In this document: piece by piece, positions 9,420 to 18,720 of the stretch
Layout of the letters: the number at the start of each line of letters is the position of its first letter
Numbering within the stretch: the first letter of the stretch is position 1
Notes under the pieces: generated by a model
Told to the model about the DNA's origin: nothing
Database searches by the model: none
What the model saw: only the letters and a program-made list of their open reading frames with translations
From: Photorhabdus luminescens subsp. luminescens
GTDB taxonomy: Bacteria; Pseudomonadota; Gammaproteobacteria; Enterobacterales; Enterobacteriaceae
Assembly (NCBI RefSeq): GCF_001083805.1
Contig: NZ_JXSK01000008.1
Coordinates: 124,001 to 188,000 of the forward strand
Direction: 5' to 3'
Length of the DNA: 64,000 bases
Translations under genes and position numbers: made by a program

Positions 9420-10118
9420 CAGACCAGATCTGACAGTTACCGGTTATTTATACAGGTGTCTGTCAGATTAAATCCGGTTCAAATTTTTCTCTGCCCAGAT
9501 TCGTTTACCATCAAATAATGTTTCCATCGGTGTACGCCCACAGCATATTTTCCCCTGATACGTCCGTTCATTATTGTAATTCTCCAGCCAGATATCAAGA
9601 TCTGCCTGAAGAGCTTCGAGCTCTCCATAGAGTTTCTTACGGAACGTGACCTGATAAAACTCCTGTAAAATCGTTTTATGGAAGCGTTCACAGATACCAT
9701 TCGTTTGCGGTGACATCGTCTTCGTTTTCGTGTAGTCAATATCATTAATTGCCAGATAAAGCGGGTAATCATGTTGCTCAATTCTACCACAGAACTCTGT
9801 TCCTCGGTCGGTCAGTATTCTCAACATTGGCAAACCCTGAGATGCATAAAACGGCAGAACCCGATCATTAAGTAGGTCTGCCGCCGTAATCGGCGTTTTG
9901 CTGGTATACAGCTTGCAGTGCGCTACTTTCGAGTACGTATCGACAAAAGTCTGCTGGTAAATTCGTCCTACGCCTTTCAGGTTGCCAACATAGAACGTGT
10001 TCTGCGACCCTAGGTAACCGGGATGGGCTGTTTCTATTTCACCATTGGCTTCGTCATCATGGGCTTTTCTTTCCAGCGCTGCAATTTGGGCCTCAACGTA
10101 TAGTCTGGTTCGCAGTGG
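9420..10118 (-). mobile_element. IS481-type transposase remnant, 5'-truncated
   Basis: The minus-strand frame from about 10118 to the stop at 9468 encodes an integrase-core DDE transposase, with FVDTYSKVAHCKLYTSKTP, LRILTDRGTEFCG (catalytic Asp and downstream residues) and MSPQTNGICERFHKTILQEF with the final Glu. The N-terminal helix-turn-helix part and one IS end are missing; the upper boundary directly abuts the truncated fibre-chaperone gene. Short inverted sequences (CTGACAG/CTGTCAG, 9429-9467) may be the surviving end. It lies between fibre cassette A and its chaperone and would uncouple them. Confidence 0.8.
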
Positions 10119-10128
10119 GGTATTAATT

Positions 10129-10508
10129 ATGTATTATTATAGTGCAACAACTAACGCATTTTATCCAGTCGAATGGAAACAAGACTATATCAATGCCGGT
10201 TCATTTCCAAGCGATGCAGTGGAAGTCAATGAGGTTGTTTTCATTGAGTTTGCCAGCAGTATTCCTCCAGAGGGTAAATATCGAATAGCGGGTAAAAATG
10301 GTTTACCAGAATGGGCAGATATCCCTTCCCCCACGAAAGAAGAATTGCAGCAACAAACCAAATCGTACCATTACAAGATGCGATGGATTTAAATATGGCA
10401 AATGACGAGGAAAAAGTACAGTTAGTCGCTTGGAAAAAATACCAAATATCACTGAGCCGTATTGATGTCACATTAGCGCCAGACATAAACTGGCTTGGAA
10501 AACTATGA
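10129..10508 (+). pseudogene. tfa: Tail-fibre assembly chaperone (Tfa/gpU type), frameshifted
   Basis: The first part reads MYYYSATTNAFYPVEWKQDY, then GLPEWADIPSPTKEELQQQ (to about 10365), typical of Tfa proteins. The ending characteristic of the family, DEEKVQLVAWKKYQISLSRI...PDINW, is only read in a different frame (about 10366-10508). A frameshift or small deletion near 10360-10380 therefore splits the gene. Tfa proteins assist folding and trimerisation of the fibre tip they are paired with. It probably served fibre cassette A before the IS481 insertion. Confidence 0.8.
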
Positions 10509-10559
10509 TGAAATCAGGGGTATCACGCCCCTCTGACCGTTGACAAACCTCATTAAAAA

Positions 10560-10846
10560 TAACTGGGTTTGGTCCTTTCATTGGCCCTAGTGTATCCATA
10601 TCTCACTTTGTGGGTTTGGTCATTGCTGATGAAGCAACCATAGGAAAAAATTTTCATATCCGCCAAAACACTACAATTGGGATTGTCACTTCAACTCAAC
10701 AAGGCCGAATCCACATAGGCGATAATGTCACCATTGGAGCTATGTCATTTATCAACAAAAAAATACCTGATAACAGTATCGTATATACACCTAAAAACAA
10801 CAATCTCATCAGATATTCTGCTGACAGTAATCGATTGATTTGGTAG
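10560..10846 (+). pseudogene. Serine O-acetyltransferase-like fragment (hexapeptide-repeat fold)
   Basis: A frame open from about 10562 to TAG at 10846 reads TGFGPFIGPSVSISHFVGLV, then IADEATIGKNFHIRQNTTIG and HIGDNVTIGAMSFINKKIP. These are the repeated [I/V]G-x4 turns of a left-handed beta-helix acyltransferase, most like the C-terminal half of CysE/serine acetyltransferases. The N-terminal half is absent and a GTG at 10610 is the only start available. It occupies the place where fibre cassette B would carry a chaperone gene. Confidence 0.65.
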
Positions 10847-10915
10847 GCAGCACACAAAAACTACAGAGCAATAATCTTGAGTGCTGCCAAAACAAACTAA
10901 ACAGATAATTAATTA

Positions 10916-11416
10916 TTACTCGTAAATATCTATTGCTGACGTGAATACGCCTGTTTTGGATATGGTCAAGGTAGTACCCGTGCTATTCAACCTAATAGCA
11001 ATCCACCCAGTTCCAGAAAGAGCAAAAATATCAATATTGGGTGCTGGTATTATAACAGTATAGTACCAATTTTGATTAGGATCGTAACAATACAAAGTCT
11101 TGCCCAATACATTGTGAGATAATCTAACCGTTCCGTTTGTAATAGGCCCACCTGACCACACTCGAACTCTATTACCCGAGCCTGATTTCAAATATCGACT
11201 ATCACTCTCCCCTCTGGTATAACACTCCCCCCTCACCGCATAATTCCCGGCAGGCATGTAGTTCCCCAGAGGCTGAAAACGCTGATTGGCCTCTTCTTTG
11301 TTATAGGCCCCCACATCCCCGGCATTCAAACTGACATCCCCACTCAGCGCCTTGCCGTTAATCTTCCGACTACTCGGTACCGCACTTTTCGCCAACTCCA
11401 CGGTTTCCACTAAACC
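10916..11416 (-). pseudogene. Silent tail-fibre tip cassette B (no N-terminus)
   Basis: Minus-strand frame from the crossover core at about 11416 to the stop at 10916 (about 167 codons). It starts GLVETVELAKSAVPSSRKIN, then GKALSGDVSLNAGDVGAYNK (a common phage-fibre repeat), then GNYAVRGECYTRGESDSRYL shared with cassette A, and a unique tip. It lacks the constant N-terminus and has no chaperone gene behind it. It lies in the same orientation as the expressed fibre, so a single inversion with that gene cannot activate it; a prior inversion with a neighbour would be needed. Confidence 0.75.
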
Positions 11417-11430
11417 AATGTTTTCTGTAG
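11405..11430 (-). promoter_or_regulatory. Hin/Gin-family-like crossover site B
   Basis: On the plus strand TTCCACTAAACC-AA is followed by TGTTTTCTGTAG. The left arm is identical to the fibre-proximal arm of sites C and D and differs from that of site A only by orientation. The right arm carries one change in the inner hexamer (TGTTTT for GGTTTT). It lies at the start of cassette B on the minus strand. Confidence 0.7.
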
Positions 11431-11775
11431 CCCATTAACTGACGGTAATCTTTGTCAAGGCAGCTTTTAAAAGCATTCAATGTGACTCAATATGGTAAAA
11501 ATCGGGTGAATCTGGGTATCAATAAATAACCAAAATAATGATTGAGAAAGAAATATATTAACCATGATGGAATTACGAACAATAATTGAGTGATAAATGA
11601 ACAAAAAATAGCATCACCTTGCAAAGTTTCATTACAACGCATCTCAAGTAGTCACTCTTTGTAGACCTACCGTAACGCTATATTTTGCAACATCACGTAT
11701 TAGCGAAGTTCACTTGAGATAAATAAATTCACTTTGTGTGTATGCGTGCGTATGTTGATGTCAGGTTGGGAGGAT

Positions 11776-12003
11776 ATGAAATCAACTGACCTGATAAAAG
11801 AGCTGACTGCCGTTGGATGTGAATTTAAAAGGTATAACGGAGGTGACCACCAAATTTGGTGGTCACTTATAACCGGAAAAACATTCCCGGTTCCGCATCC
11901 CAAAAAAGATCTGCCTATCGGTATTGTCAAATCTATAAAAAATGGCGAGAGTTTAATCCCCGCCGACTTTGGAGGTCATCATGTTTTTCTCAGTAGGTGT
12001 TGA
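11776..12003 (+). CDS. hicA: HicA-type mRNA interferase, C-terminus altered by a frameshift
   Basis: HicA toxins bind and cut RNA through a small double-stranded-RNA-binding-like fold with an active-site histidine. MKSTDLIKELTAVGCEFKRY is followed by GGDHQIWWS, containing the conserved His, and FPVPHPKKDLPIGIVKSIK. The ATG at 11776 follows TGGGAGG. In copy III the frame ends VKSIKKMAGI; here a 2-base loss in the A-run near 11937-11944 replaces that end with an out-of-family tail running into hicB, for 75 instead of about 58 residues. Activity is uncertain; the core is intact. Confidence 0.75.
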   Translation: MKSTDLIKELTAVGCEFKRYNGGDHQIWWSLITGKTFPVPHPKKDLPIGIVKSIKNGESLIPADFGGHHVFLSRC

Positions 12004-12409
12004 GTTGCCGAAAGATGAAAACACCGCGTATGGTCTAGTTATTCCTGCGCTGTGTACCGAAAATTATGGCTGTTTTTCTGCCGCTGATAATAAAGAAGAC
12101 ATTGCGATAATGGCGCATGAGGCTATCTTGCTAACAGTAGAAGATATGGTCGCGAATAATAGAGCAGTTGAACGTATTCAGGATGCTGGCTATCTGTTTT
12201 ATGCGAAAAATGCAGAATATCAATATGTTGATAGCTGGTTTGTTATTGATGTTGATTTGTCTGAATTTTCTGGAAAGCAGCAGCGTATTAATATCTCACT
12301 GCCTGATACGCTCATTCAGCGTATTGATAAACGTGTCAAAGAAAGTCCGACACAATATCGAGACCGAAGTCACTTTTTAGCAGAAGCTGCAAGACATGAA
12401 CTCAGCTAA
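11981..12409 (+). CDS. hicB: HicB-type antitoxin
   Basis: 142 residues from ATG 11981, which has GGAGG eight bases upstream. The N-terminal partial RNase-H-like HicB fold (FFSVGVELPKDENTAYGLVI to about residue 60) is followed by a ribbon-helix-helix DNA-binding C-terminus (QRINISLPDTLIQRIDKRVK ... SHFLAEAARHELS). HicB neutralises HicA and represses its own operon. It overlaps the frameshifted end of hicA by 23 bases. Copy III (23513-23941) is nearly identical, so either protein could also control the other locus. Confidence 0.85.
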   Translation: MFFSVGVELPKDENTAYGLVIPALCTENYGCFSAADNKEDIAIMAHEAILLTVEDMVANNRAVERIQDAGYLFYAKNAEYQYVDSWFVIDVDLSEFSGKQQRINISLPDTLIQRIDKRVKESPTQYRDRSHFLAEAARHELS

Positions 12410-12419
12410 TACCAGGCGC

Positions 12420-13110
12420 ACGGATGCGCCTAGTGTTAAAAAGCTCTTAATTGACGCCGTTTTTATAAATCCCTACGATATCGGTATGAATGTAAGGATG
12501 AAATCATAAGCTCTTCACCGTTTTAGTTGATATGTGATTCCTCCCGAAGGCCCATATTTAGTAAGGTGAAGCATTACACAACAACTAACTATTGGCGTCA
12601 TGACCCAAAAACTAGCCATGATTCAACTTTGATAGTTTTTTCTAAATCACATAGTTCCATACCACCCCATTAACTTAATAAATGGGTTCGTAACGTTAAT
12701 TGGGGTTCCATCACTCATATTAGATATTGTTCCATTAACAGAATAACTATGAACAACTGAGTTTCATTATTTCGTCTTTAAAGAACTGTTTTCAATTTAC
12801 TGTTTTGGCTATTTCAACATCTAGTTCTAAGGATGATGCTTGCTGTAGAATAGAATATCTTCGTTCGATATCTGATTCTAAATTAATGATAAAAATTTTC
12901 ATTCTTTCACCTAGCAATATTGGGAAGGAATCTGAATAAAATAAACCGTGAAATTTCAAACGTCTAATATCGAAATTGATTGAGATAATAAAGTATTTCT
13001 AATACTCCAAAATATCTTGATAACACTATTACACTACATTACAACTCAGGCACTAAGATTACTGGGAAATTAATATTGTTATTGTATTTATTCTTCCATA
13101 TGAAAGGTTA
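12420..13110. other. Intergenic region of inverted-repeat arm I with a GT25-like leader ORF
   Basis: Matches 22740-23500 in reverse orientation. The only coding trace is the minus-strand 36-codon frame at 12792-12902. The rest has no recognisable gene. Confidence 0.6.
12792..12902 (-). pseudogene. GT25-type glycosyltransferase N-terminal fragment (copy 1)
   Basis: A 36-residue frame opening MKIFIINLESDIERRYSILQ matches the invariant start of family 25 LPS/LOS glycosyltransferases, then stops at TGA after EIAKTVN. The remaining catalytic part is absent. The same frame is at 22927-23037 on the opposite strand, so the truncation predates the duplication. Confidence 0.65.
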
Positions 13111-13672
13111 AAACCACCGACTTTAGTCGGTCAGCTTTAGCTGAGATACTGTGTTGCATGGGAGGTGGAACATGGATTACAGATACGGTAGTCACACAGT
13201 ATTTCAGATTGAATACCATTTTGTGTGGGTAACGAAATACAGGCACAAAGTGCTAATAGGTGAAGTAGCAATACGGGTGCGCGAGTTAGTTCGTCAGACA
13301 TGTGAAGCATTTGAAATCAGGATATTAAAAGGAGTTGTGAGCAAAGATCATGTTCACATACTGGTGAGTAGTCCCCCGACATTATCTCCCTCAGAAATCA
13401 TGAGGAGACTGAAGGGAAGGACAGCGAGTAAGTTGTTTGAAGAGTTTTCGCATCTAAAGAAACGCTACTGGGGTCAGCATTTTTGGGGCAGAGGCTATTT
13501 TTGTGCGACGGTGAGTCAGTTAACGGAAGAGATGATAAAGGTTTATCTGGAGCATCATTTTGAACCAAACTCGGATGATAACTTCAGGATGGACAATTGA
13601 CGCATCGTTCAGCCGATGCGTATCCGGACTTTCAGTCCGTTAATCACTAACACACCGACTTTAGTCGGTGGT
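13111..13672 (+). mobile_element. IS200-family insertion sequence
   Basis: A single tnpA gene flanked by subterminal palindromes CCGACTTTAGTCGG (13117-13130 and 13655-13668). Further hairpins lie after the gene (ACGCATCG/CGATGCGT, and CCGGACT/AGTCCG at 13624-13639), the fold-back ends used by IS200/IS605 elements. There are no long terminal inverted repeats or target duplication, as expected. The inverted-repeat partner near 22.70 kb reads across the equivalent point without the element. The exact ends are uncertain by a few bases. Confidence 0.85.
13172..13600 (+). CDS. tnpA: IS200-type HUH/Y1 transposase
   Basis: 142 residues from ATG 13172, preceded by GGGAGGTGG; an in-frame ATG at 13151 is less likely. 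The HUH motif is HVHIL (His60, His62), and the nucleophile is probably Tyr125 in IKVYLEHH. FHFVW-like EYHFVWVTKYRHKVL and WGQHFWGRGYF are typical of the family. It forms single-strand peel-and-paste transposition complexes as a dimer. The gene is full length, so the element may be active. Confidence 0.92.
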   Translation: MDYRYGSHTVFQIEYHFVWVTKYRHKVLIGEVAIRVRELVRQTCEAFEIRILKGVVSKDHVHILVSSPPTLSPSEIMRRLKGRTASKLFEEFSHLKKRYWGQHFWGRGYFCATVSQLTEEMIKVYLEHHFEPNSDDNFRMDN

Positions 13673-13787
13673 TGTTGAGTTGTCAGGAAAAGGTTATCTC
13701 TACAATGGTAATATATATTAATCACAACTTGGGTGATAATACCTACTTTAATGTAAGAAAACATAAATTTTCCCACTATTTGAAATC
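13673..13787. other. Short spacer between IS200 and the GT2 gene
   Basis: Matches the 22522-22580 region in inverse orientation near the glycosyltransferase end (TTTTCTTACATTAAAGTAGG). No gene. Confidence 0.5.
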
Positions 13788-14726
13788 CTATTTATTTCTT
13801 GTTTTTAGAAATTTCCTTTTAAAACTAAATCTAATATTATGATCTAACATAAAACTTAATATTGAAAGGTCTTTTACTATCTTATGGATGGAATTAGAAT
13901 ATTCTTTTGACAGCTTATCTCCATATTTATAGATAAGATCTATAGCATGACAAGCTGTAAGGTTTCTGAATTTTCTGCCGAAAGTTTTATTTGTTATTAA
14001 GATAGCCTTTGCCATTATATTTACCTTATGTTCATTAATAGAATTAGACAAACTGCCTTCTCTTTTTACGTAGTTATAGTATTTCATCTTAGTATAATGA
14101 ATATTATCACATCTAGCTAAAAATAAAGGAAATGACAAAGCATCTTCATAGCAAGAAACCTCGGGAAAATTATTTCCACGGAATAATTCCTTCTTAAAAA
14201 ATTTCCCTATTGAATGCGCTTGAAATTTCTTATGAATTAAAAACTCTTTTATTGCTGTATCTCTATGAAGTTTTATTGATGATAGTAATATCGACCTTTC
14301 TATTATATCCGAATCTTTTCTTACCTCATTTAACCCACTGATAAATATGTCTGGCTTTTTATACGCTAAAAAGTCTAAAATTTCCCTCATTGAGAAATCA
14401 GATAAAAAATCATCGCCATCAACGAAAGTTATATACTCTCCATGACTTACTTCTACCGCATATTTTCTTACTTTACCCACATTTCTAAACTCTTTTCTTA
14501 TGTAAATAAAAGATTCATTTTCCTCTAAAAATTCTTTTAAAATTGATGTGGTTGAATCAGAAGAACTGTCATCTATCAGCAAAATCTCATAATCATCAGA
14601 AGAGACTTTATATAGGCATTTCTTTATGCTCTCTAAGCATTTTCCTATTAAATCTTCTAAGTTATGTACTGCAACTATGATTGATAACTTTTTGTCAGAG
14701 TGTAAATTTGGATCTTGCATTATCAT
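13788..14726 (-). CDS. Family 2 glycosyltransferase (copy A)
   Basis: 312 residues with a GT-A fold at the N-terminus: SIIVAVHNLEDLIGKCLESI, the nucleotide-binding IDDSSSD (51-57) and the metal-binding DxD motif VDGDD (102-106). GT2 enzymes move a sugar from a nucleotide donor to a growing glycan in the cytoplasm. It is followed on the same strand by a GT4 glycosyltransferase and a phosphoethanolamine transferase upstream, suggesting lipopolysaccharide work; the acceptor is unknown. A second copy (21577-22521) differs in the first ~65 residues and in patches, but is nearly identical after that, a mosaic pattern fitting gene conversion. Confidence 0.85.
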   Translation of the reverse strand: MIMQDPNLHSDKKLSIIVAVHNLEDLIGKCLESIKKCLYKVSSDDYEILLIDDSSSDSTTSILKEFLEENESFIYIRKEFRNVGKVRKYAVEVSHGEYITFVDGDDFLSDFSMREILDFLAYKKPDIFISGLNEVRKDSDIIERSILLSSIKLHRDTAIKEFLIHKKFQAHSIGKFFKKELFRGNNFPEVSCYEDALSFPLFLARCDNIHYTKMKYYNYVKREGSLSNSINEHKVNIMAKAILITNKTFGRKFRNLTACHAIDLIYKYGDKLSKEYSNSIHKIVKDLSILSFMLDHNIRFSFKRKFLKTRNK

Positions 14727-14753
14727 ACCTCTTGTATTATTTAATAGGTGCTT

Positions 14754-15836
14754 TTAAATGTTAAGTGCTGATTTCACTCTTTTTAAATAATTTGAATCAT
14801 ATAAATTGGAAATCGCCATTTTTATTTTATCGCTGTCAGATAGTTTTTTTCCATCAACTATATCCTGTAATTTATTTATTAATTCAGAGGGGTTATCAAC
14901 AGGATATAACTCACCATTCATTTCATTGATTATAATATCAGCGGGACCAGTTTTACAGTTAGAGCTTATACAATATATACCTTGGGAATTAGCTTCACCT
15001 AATACCATAGGGAACCCTTCAAAATTTGAAGTTAATAACAGTGTTGTAATCTCTTTAATTTCGCTGATAATATAGCGCCACGGCTCATTATGCCAACCGT
15101 GCCATATTATATTGCTAGTTATACTTAGACTATCTGCTACACTGCGTAATATTTTTTCATCGCGACCACTACCAACAATATTTAATTCCCAATTACCATA
15201 AACTTGTGATAATGCTTTAAACATGCCACTAATGTTCTTATCATCATCAGTTAATCTACCTACATATAGAAATTTAGTTATACTCCCACTTGGTCGAGGG
15301 ATAGTTTCGCTTTTCAGAGAAACAGGATTAAAAATAGTAAAGATTTTATTTGGATTAACACCTCTATCAATAAATTGCTGAGTTATCCCTGAACTAATGG
15401 AAAGGTGATAATCAGCTTTTGTTGCATAAATACTTTTATACAATTGATCAAGAGAAGAGTGAACCCATGAAAATATAGGGGTTTTGGAAAAAATTAATTT
15501 TTTCGCTAGACTTGTTATGTAGCAACTTAGTGGATCTATAGCAATAATAATATCCGGATTTTCTCTTTTCATAAATCTAGAGAATAAAAAAGCAAAATGT
15601 ACTCTGCGAGCCTTTGTATTATATATCTCAGAGCGTATGCGATGAAATGACATGCCATTTAACCATCCATCATCTATTTCAACACATCCTTGGCGAATAT
15701 CATTGATAAAGAGGAAGCTGATATCGACTGATGTATTATCTTTCGATAATAGAGTAACTAATTTTTTGCATACAGTTTCCGTTCCTCCAAAGCCTGACAT
15801 ATCGTAGCCTACAAGAATAATTTTTTTCGCTTTCAT
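14754..15836 (-). CDS. Family 4 glycosyltransferase
   Basis: 360 residues with two Rossmann domains (GT-B). The N-terminal domain opens KKIILVGYDMSGFGGTETVC with the Gly-Gly acceptor loop. The C-terminal donor domain has FLYVGRLTDDDKN (189-201) and the E-x7-E motif EGFPMVLGE (Glu273, Glu281). Retaining GT4 enzymes of this type are frequent in LPS core and O-antigen loci. It lies 27 bases upstream of the GT2 gene and downstream of the pEtN transferase gene, all on one strand. It has no duplicate in the window. Confidence 0.85.
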   Translation of the reverse strand: MKAKKIILVGYDMSGFGGTETVCKKLVTLLSKDNTSVDISFLFINDIRQGCVEIDDGWLNGMSFHRIRSEIYNTKARRVHFAFLFSRFMKRENPDIIIAIDPLSCYITSLAKKLIFSKTPIFSWVHSSLDQLYKSIYATKADYHLSISSGITQQFIDRGVNPNKIFTIFNPVSLKSETIPRPSGSITKFLYVGRLTDDDKNISGMFKALSQVYGNWELNIVGSGRDEKILRSVADSLSITSNIIWHGWHNEPWRYIISEIKEITTLLLTSNFEGFPMVLGEANSQGIYCISSNCKTGPADIIINEMNGELYPVDNPSELINKLQDIVDGKKLSDSDKIKMAISNLYDSNYLKRVKSALNI

Positions 15837-15930
15837 AAGTTAATCCAACCTTACCTTCGTTACTTATTCAATCTCATCTAAAAATCGGGTTCGATACAAA
15901 TCCTGTGTGTATTTTTCATAATATGAAAAT

Positions 15931-17481
15931 TCATTCAGGAATTTTATCTTCTGGTAATGAGCTATATTTCATGACATTATTATTAAAGTCCAGAACATCA
16001 TCTTGGTTTTTACATATTTCATTAGACAATATTTTACAATTTTCGGGGATTGTAGACTCTTTAATACCTGTCCACTCTGAAAATAGTGTCAAGAAATTCA
16101 TTGAATTACGTTGAGCGTTAATAATATTACGAGATGTATCATCATAAGATGTAATAAACATAGGAACCTGATAATTTTGTTTATATTTATCATTATGAGC
16201 AAGCCTCATCTTCTTAGTATCTTTCTCAAAGAAAGATACTCCGTGATCAGCAAAATACATCAAAGACCAGTTCTTCTCATTTTTTTGTACTTCATCAGTA
16301 ATTATTGATAGCAAGTTATCAGTGTTTTCAATACTCTGTATATAGCAAGAAACCTGTTCTGACTTAAAAAACACTTTGTATTCATAATTTGTTCTGATAC
16401 AAGCGGGGGAATGAGACCCCATTAAATGGATAACAATTAGCTTTTTTTCTCTCTTATCCTCTAAGGCTTTTTTCACAATTGGCATAACATTTGTGTCAGG
16501 CATATTTCTGTTAAGGCCAGAACTGGATTCACCTTTTTTAATAAATAATGGAGAATCAGCTCTTGCTCCCATACTGGCAACCGGAGTATCAAATACCCCT
16601 ATAGAGCCTTGATTTGATATCCAATAAGTATAAAAGCCAGCTTTTTTTGCTAATGTAACAATATTATTGCTTAAAATATTTTTACCATCTTTGACCATTG
16701 CTAGTGAGTTTGCCAATGATATCTGGGTTGATGGACCTGCTGAGATATAATTCGTAAAAAGTGCCCCATTAGTAGTGCTCATAAAAGGTGTATTATGTAT
16801 CGGGAATCCATAGGCATTCATAAAATCTCTACGTACACTTTCTCCAATCACAACGATATAGGTGCTATATTTTGATTTTGCCGATACCGTTCCCCACGTA
16901 TCCTTCTCACTTAGTATTTGTCGCATTTTTTTATATTCACTTTTTACCCTTATAAAGTTGATAGTGACATCTTTGACTACTCTAATTTCAGGAAGTCCAG
17001 AGTCAAGGATATTAAATTCCTCATCCTGTATAAAAGCTTTTAAAGGGTGGTGTATTACCGTAATTAATGCAAAAGAGAACAGAAAAACATTAACATTTTT
17101 ATGTAAATTAATGCTTGCTTTTAGAGAGAATAAACAAAAGATCAGGATAAACACACTAAAAAGATAATGCTCAACTGGAATAGAAGAGATGAATTCACTA
17201 GCCTCTTGTTCGTTTGTATAGAATAACGAAAGAATTGAGTTGAAGTTTGGTGAGCCATATGTAAGCCCGATAGGAGCATAAACGAGAGTTGCTATACCAA
17301 GAACGATAAGCAGGGGCCTATAAACTATTGTGACTTTGTTTAACAATAGAAAAATAGAGAATATAGCGAACACATACGCTATTTTTAAACGATAACCTAA
17401 AGCTATGTGAGCTAAAAGGCAAAAGATTAAGAGTGCAACAACTGGTAATAATTTGATTAAGTGGTTTTTTGTAAGTTTCAT
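15931..17481 (-). CDS. Lipid A/LPS phosphoethanolamine transferase (EptA/CptA-like, sulfatase fold)
   Basis: 516 residues. Five hydrophobic segments at the N-terminus (about 10-28, 34-50, 56-75, 103-121, 131-148) are followed by a periplasmic alkaline-phosphatase-like domain. It has the metal-site IVVIGES (Glu214), a nucleophile Thr probably in SAGPSTQIS (Thr252), HLMGSH (around 360) and YFADHGVSF. The family moves phosphoethanolamine from phosphatidylethanolamine to lipid A, core sugars or glucans, which lowers surface charge and cationic peptide binding. The exact acceptor cannot be read from sequence. It begins the three-gene minus-strand group with the GT4 and GT2 genes. Confidence 0.88.
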   Translation of the reverse strand: MKLTKNHLIKLLPVVALLIFCLLAHIALGYRLKIAYVFAIFSIFLLLNKVTIVYRPLLIVLGIATLVYAPIGLTYGSPNFNSILSLFYTNEQEASEFISSIPVEHYLFSVFILIFCLFSLKASINLHKNVNVFLFSFALITVIHHPLKAFIQDEEFNILDSGLPEIRVVKDVTINFIRVKSEYKKMRQILSEKDTWGTVSAKSKYSTYIVVIGESVRRDFMNAYGFPIHNTPFMSTTNGALFTNYISAGPSTQISLANSLAMVKDGKNILSNNIVTLAKKAGFYTYWISNQGSIGVFDTPVASMGARADSPLFIKKGESSSGLNRNMPDTNVMPIVKKALEDKREKKLIVIHLMGSHSPACIRTNYEYKVFFKSEQVSCYIQSIENTDNLLSIITDEVQKNEKNWSLMYFADHGVSFFEKDTKKMRLAHNDKYKQNYQVPMFITSYDDTSRNIINAQRNSMNFLTLFSEWTGIKESTIPENCKILSNEICKNQDDVLDFNNNVMKYSSLPEDKIPE

Positions 17482-17835
17482 ATTTATCTATTATATAGTA
17501 CATCGTGTAGTAGTAAAACACAGCTTAGCTTTCGGAAAGTAGGAAAAACGAAGGTTCACTTTCTTCATCCAACCGAATTTTCTATTGATACTATACTATG
17601 TATTTTTCGTCATGTGAATAAGAGAAATTTTAGTTAACATTTAAACCAGAATACTTTGCTTCCAATATAAAAAACCATATAACACAGAAATATCACTATA
17701 ACCCTCAGTGTAGGAAAATATACATAATATGCCACATGATAATGAATCATAGTAGCAGGAGAAAGTAAACAAAATAATCCTTAAATATATGCATGGCTAA
17801 TTTTACCGTATTTAATCCTATTGAATATTTTTAAA
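17482..17835. other. AT-rich intergenic region upstream of the LPS-modification genes
   Basis: No gene is visible. The promoter of the minus-strand pEtN transferase/GT4/GT2 group should lie in its left part. Confidence 0.5.
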
Positions 17836-17861
17836 AACTGGTTTACCAATATTTTTTGTAG
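17836..17861 (-). promoter_or_regulatory. Decayed crossover-like site E
   Basis: Reads TTTACC-AA-TATTTTTTGTAG, with the same continuation GTAGCCCATTAAC as sites B and C. The fibre-proximal arm has diverged from TTCCACTAAACC to AACTGGTTTACC. No fibre tip is attached, so this is a relic. Confidence 0.5.
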
Positions 17862-18720
17862 CCCATTAACTAACGGTAATCTCTTTGTCAAGGCAGCTTT
17901 TAAAAGTATTGAATGGGATCAAGTATGGTAAAAATTGGGCAGATCTAAGCTAAGTGTCAATAAATAACCAAAATAGTGATGAAGAAAGCCGTGATGGAAT
18001 CACGAACAACAACTGAGTGATAAATATATAGCAATTGGCACCACCTTGCTTTATTTGCTCAGAAATTTCATCACAATGTATCTCAAGTAGTCGCTCTCTG
18101 TAGACCTACCATAACTCCATATTCTGCAAAATTACACATTAGCCAATTCTCTTACCCATAGTTCACTTAAGATAAATAAATTTACTTTGTATGTATGCGT
18201 GCGTATGTTGATGTGAGGTTAAGAGGATATATGAAATCATACTGACCTAATAAAAGAATTATCGCCGTTGGATGCGAACTTAAAAGGTTACGGAAGGCGT
18301 CACCAATAACCGAAGGCACTGCCGGTTCCGTATCCTAACAAAGATCTGCCTATCGACACTGCCAAATCTGTAATACCTTGTAGGTTATTATGTTTTTCTC
18401 TAGTAGATATTGAGTTGCCGAAAGATGGAAAACACTGCGGATGGTCTGATTATTCCTGCGTTATGTACTGAAAATAATAAAGAAGACATTGCGATAATGG
18501 CTAGTGAGACTATTTTATTAACAGTAGAAGATATAGCCTAAAATAGTGTGTAAATTAAACATACTCAGGATGTTGGCTATCTAATTTATACAAAAAAACA
18601 CAGAATATCAATATGTTGATAGCTGGTTTGTTATCGACGTTGATTTGTCTGAATTTTCCGGAAAGTAGCAGTGTATTGATAATCGTGTCAAAGATAGTCC
18701 GGTACAATATGACCAGAGCA
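17862..18720 (+). pseudogene. hicAB third copy, decayed
   Basis: Aligned with 11431-12409: the flank GTAGCCCATTAACTAACGG is followed by a hicA relic from ATG 18231 (stop TGA within the first codons; central part with the active-site His deleted). A hicB relic starts near 18390 with several stops and deletions, yet still shows GATATTGAGTTGCCGAAAG and the stretch for YQYVDSWFVIDVDLSEFSG (about 18605-18665). No functional product. Confidence 0.8.

Larger units (their letters stand above)
11431..12420 (+). repeat. Repeat block I: fibre-site flank plus hicAB (also at 17862-18720 and 23510-24508)
   Basis: From the crossover site outward, the text GTAGCCCATTAACTGACGG, the GCAGCTTTTAAAAG element and the hicAB pair occur three times: here, in decayed form at 17855-18720 (same orientation), and inverted at 24515-23510. 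Copies I and III remain similar further out, through the GT25-like leader ORF into the GT2 gene. Confidence 0.85.

Noticed and set aside
13111-13672. IS200 transposase as the invertase of the fibre switch
   Set aside because: It is an HUH/Y1 enzyme acting on single strands at hairpin ends; the crossover sites are of the serine invertase type.
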